Under the pieces are notes generated by a model that was not told where the DNA came from, ran no database searches, and worked only from the letters and a program-made list of their open reading frames with translations. From Cycloclasticus sp. (lineage in GTDB: Bacteria > Pseudomonadota > Gammaproteobacteria > Methylococcales > Cycloclasticaceae), in the NCBI GenBank assembly GCA_040743155.1, contig JBFLJU010000001.1, positions 496,001 through 560,000 of the forward strand: 64,000 nt of DNA, read 5' to 3'. This document shows, piece after piece, positions 62,501 to 64,000 of this stretch. Positions within the stretch are counted from its first letter, which is position 1. Every line of letters begins with the position of its first letter. The translations under genes were made by a program, and so were the position numbers.

Positions 62501-63814
62501 ATGATGATCGCTTGGCTTCTAAAACTTTTCGGTAAAAAAGCACCCTCGAAAGGGGAAGTGAAATTCTTAGCTGAGTCAGAGCTAACCTATGTTCGATCGG
62601 AAAATCTACAGCCGGGTATGTACGTTGCTGAACTAGATCGACCTTGGCTTGGGTCACCGTTTAAATTGCAAGGCTTTAATATAACGACAGAGCGTGAACT
62701 TAAAGCGCTTCGAAATTTTTGCTACTACGTTTATATCGATCGTGCTCGGGAAAGCAAACTAAGCCTGTCGGCAAAGAGCAGAGCCGTTAATAACTCGTTA
62801 GTCTTTGGCAAAACGCCAAAAAAAACAGGGTCATTTGAAAAAGAAATCAATAATGCAACCAGTAGCTACCGTGCGACGGGGCAGTTGGTTTCTGACTTCA
62901 TGCAAAAAGTGAAGGAAGGCGGCAGTATTGATACAGCAATAGCGAAAGAAGCCGTCGCCTCATCAGTTAATAGCATTTTGCAATCTCCAGATGCTCACTT
63001 ATGGCTCACCCAATTAAAAAACAAAGACGAATACACGGCGCAACACAGCTTAAACGTTAGCATGTTATCCATTGTATTAGGTAGGCACATAGGGCTTGCT
63101 GAGCAAGACCTCAAGAACCTTGGACTATGTGGGATGATGCACGACATGGGTAAAATGCTGATACCTTCAGCCATTTTGAATAAACCGTCCGAGCTCTCAT
63201 TTGAAGAATCGGAGATCATGAAAACACACACGACCTTGGGCGCTGAATTATTAAAATCTAGTAGCAACATGTTTCACGGCGCAATAGAAACAGCATTAAC
63301 ACACCATGAGCGGGTCAAAGGGCAGGGCTACCCCCAAGGACTCAAAGATTCGGGGGTTTCGTTTTACTCAAATATCGTTTCAATTGTAGATACTTATGAT
63401 GCGCTGACCAGTGATCGGGTTTATAAAAAAGGCTTAACCCACCTCGAAGCTACGCAGGTTCTTTATCAGCAAGCCGGTGAGCAATTTGATCGGCCATTGG
63501 TGAGTAAATTTATTGAGAGTTTAGGTGTTTTTCCGCCGGGCTGTTATGTTCAATTAAGCGACAATCGAATTGCTTTGGTGCTCGAGGCAAATGAAGAGTC
63601 AAAACTACGCCCGAAGGTGATGACCATTATGGATCGCTATATGAACCCGGTTAAAGAAGTGGTAGTTAACCTGGATAAAGTACTGACGGATTCAACAGGA
63701 AACCCGCTGCGTATTCAAAGTATCATTGCGCCAGAAACATTTAATATTGATCGAGAAAAGCACTTCCAAGAAGGCGTTATCAGCAAAGGCTTTGAAATGG
63801 CGGTTGCTTGCTAA
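62501..63814 (+). CDS. HD-GYP domain c-di-GMP phosphodiesterase
   Basis: A 437-residue protein with an N-terminal DUF3391-like domain (about residues 20-115) and a C-terminal HD-GYP domain: EYTAQHSLNVSMLSIVLGRHIG, GLCGMMHDMGKMLIP (HD pair), ALTHHERVKGQGYPQGL (HH-E and GYP-like), IVSIVDTYDALTSDRVYKKGL. Such enzymes degrade cyclic di-GMP. AAGGAG is ahead of the start. Confidence 0.9.
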   Translation: MMIAWLLKLFGKKAPSKGEVKFLAESELTYVRSENLQPGMYVAELDRPWLGSPFKLQGFNITTERELKALRNFCYYVYIDRARESKLSLSAKSRAVNNSLVFGKTPKKTGSFEKEINNATSSYRATGQLVSDFMQKVKEGGSIDTAIAKEAVASSVNSILQSPDAHLWLTQLKNKDEYTAQHSLNVSMLSIVLGRHIGLAEQDLKNLGLCGMMHDMGKMLIPSAILNKPSELSFEESEIMKTHTTLGAELLKSSSNMFHGAIETALTHHERVKGQGYPQGLKDSGVSFYSNIVSIVDTYDALTSDRVYKKGLTHLEATQVLYQQAGEQFDRPLVSKFIESLGVFPPGCYVQLSDNRIALVLEANEESKLRPKVMTIMDRYMNPVKEVVVNLDKVLTDSTGNPLRIQSIIAPETFNIDREKHFQEGVISKGFEMAVAC

Positions 63815-63903
63815 AGATAGTCGAGTATTAAATGCATTTGTTAAATGCAGGCAAGGCTCCGTGTGTTTAAAGGCGCTGAGTCAGCTCCAAATTATTTAGA
63901 ACC

Positions 63904-64000
63904 TTAGCGGTTGGCGCAGCGGCCATAAAGGCGAACAGAAGCGGTGTGTTTTAGCTCGGTGTTGATTCGCTTGTATGGCAAGTAATACCAAACGTTGTTA
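63904..64000 (-). CDS. Possible C-terminal end of a minus-strand gene running off the window
   Basis: On the minus strand a frame is open from the right edge to a TAA at 63906-63904 and reads NNVWYYLPYKRINTELKHTASVRLYGRCANR. It could be a coding end, but 32 codons are too few to be certain and no family is recognised. Confidence 0.3.
   Translation of the reverse strand, partial: NNVWYYLPYKRINTELKHTASVRLYGRCANR

Overview
The window looks like the chromosome of a marine, aerobic gammaproteobacterium of moderate-to-low GC. It carries the tail of a copper membrane monooxygenase operon (PmoB/AmoB family), a split class II ribonucleotide reductase (NrdJa/NrdJb), a cytochrome bo3 operon, UbiM-type ubiquinone hydroxylation, SelO, TrhP, TrhO and many housekeeping genes typical of Gammaproteobacteria. 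The mix, and a monooxygenase that is clearly PmoB-like but diverged, points to a Cycloclasticus/Piscirickettsiaceae-like hydrocarbon oxidiser. That placement is an inference from recalled gene content, not a search result.

Layout. 1-2990: the end of the monooxygenase operon, followed by two diverged PmoD/AmoD-like membrane-anchored proteins. The second is bracketed by short inverted IS5-like ends, and the block closes on a tRNA 3'-end-like fragment with a terminator, as a genomic island might. 3050-6310: nrdJab behind a promoter with two NrdR-type boxes. 6439-12939: a His-rich membrane protein and a CzcCBA heavy-metal efflux system. 12940-14252: mostly non-coding, with a cluster of palindromic repeats. 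14253-19022: SURF1 and cyoABCD on the minus strand. 19324-26066: transporters, unknown membrane and periplasmic proteins, and two copies of a ~195-bp dispersed repeat. 26399-44233: a housekeeping and transport block (TrhP, UbiM, ornithine cyclodeaminase/arginase, P-type ATPase, DmeF, PpiC, AbgT, SelO). It includes an LpxL-like acyltransferase whose 3' end is frameshifted at a perfect inverted repeat.

44260-50690 is the most distinctive accessory region: a run of minus-strand gene cassettes separated by attC-like sites, with no integrase in the window (a CALIN-type array). Cargo includes a SIR2-like protein, a cyclodeaminase-like protein, a methyltransferase-like protein and several unknowns, plus a gene cut down to its first 22 codons at the distal edge. 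50953-63814 returns to core genes: YfcH-like epimerase, DUF2789, YaeQ, TrhO, a c-type cytochrome, a group II decarboxylase, cysteine synthase, glutaredoxin, a YiiX-like protein, MFS and HD-GYP.

How the parts fit. Copper and other divalent metals recur: a copper monooxygenase and its accessory proteins, CzcCBA, DmeF and a haem-copper quinol oxidase. Monooxygenase activity needs quinol or a related electron supply, which links it to the bo3 oxidase and the UbiM hydroxylase. The integron-type array and the possible island end show that this chromosome trades DNA actively.
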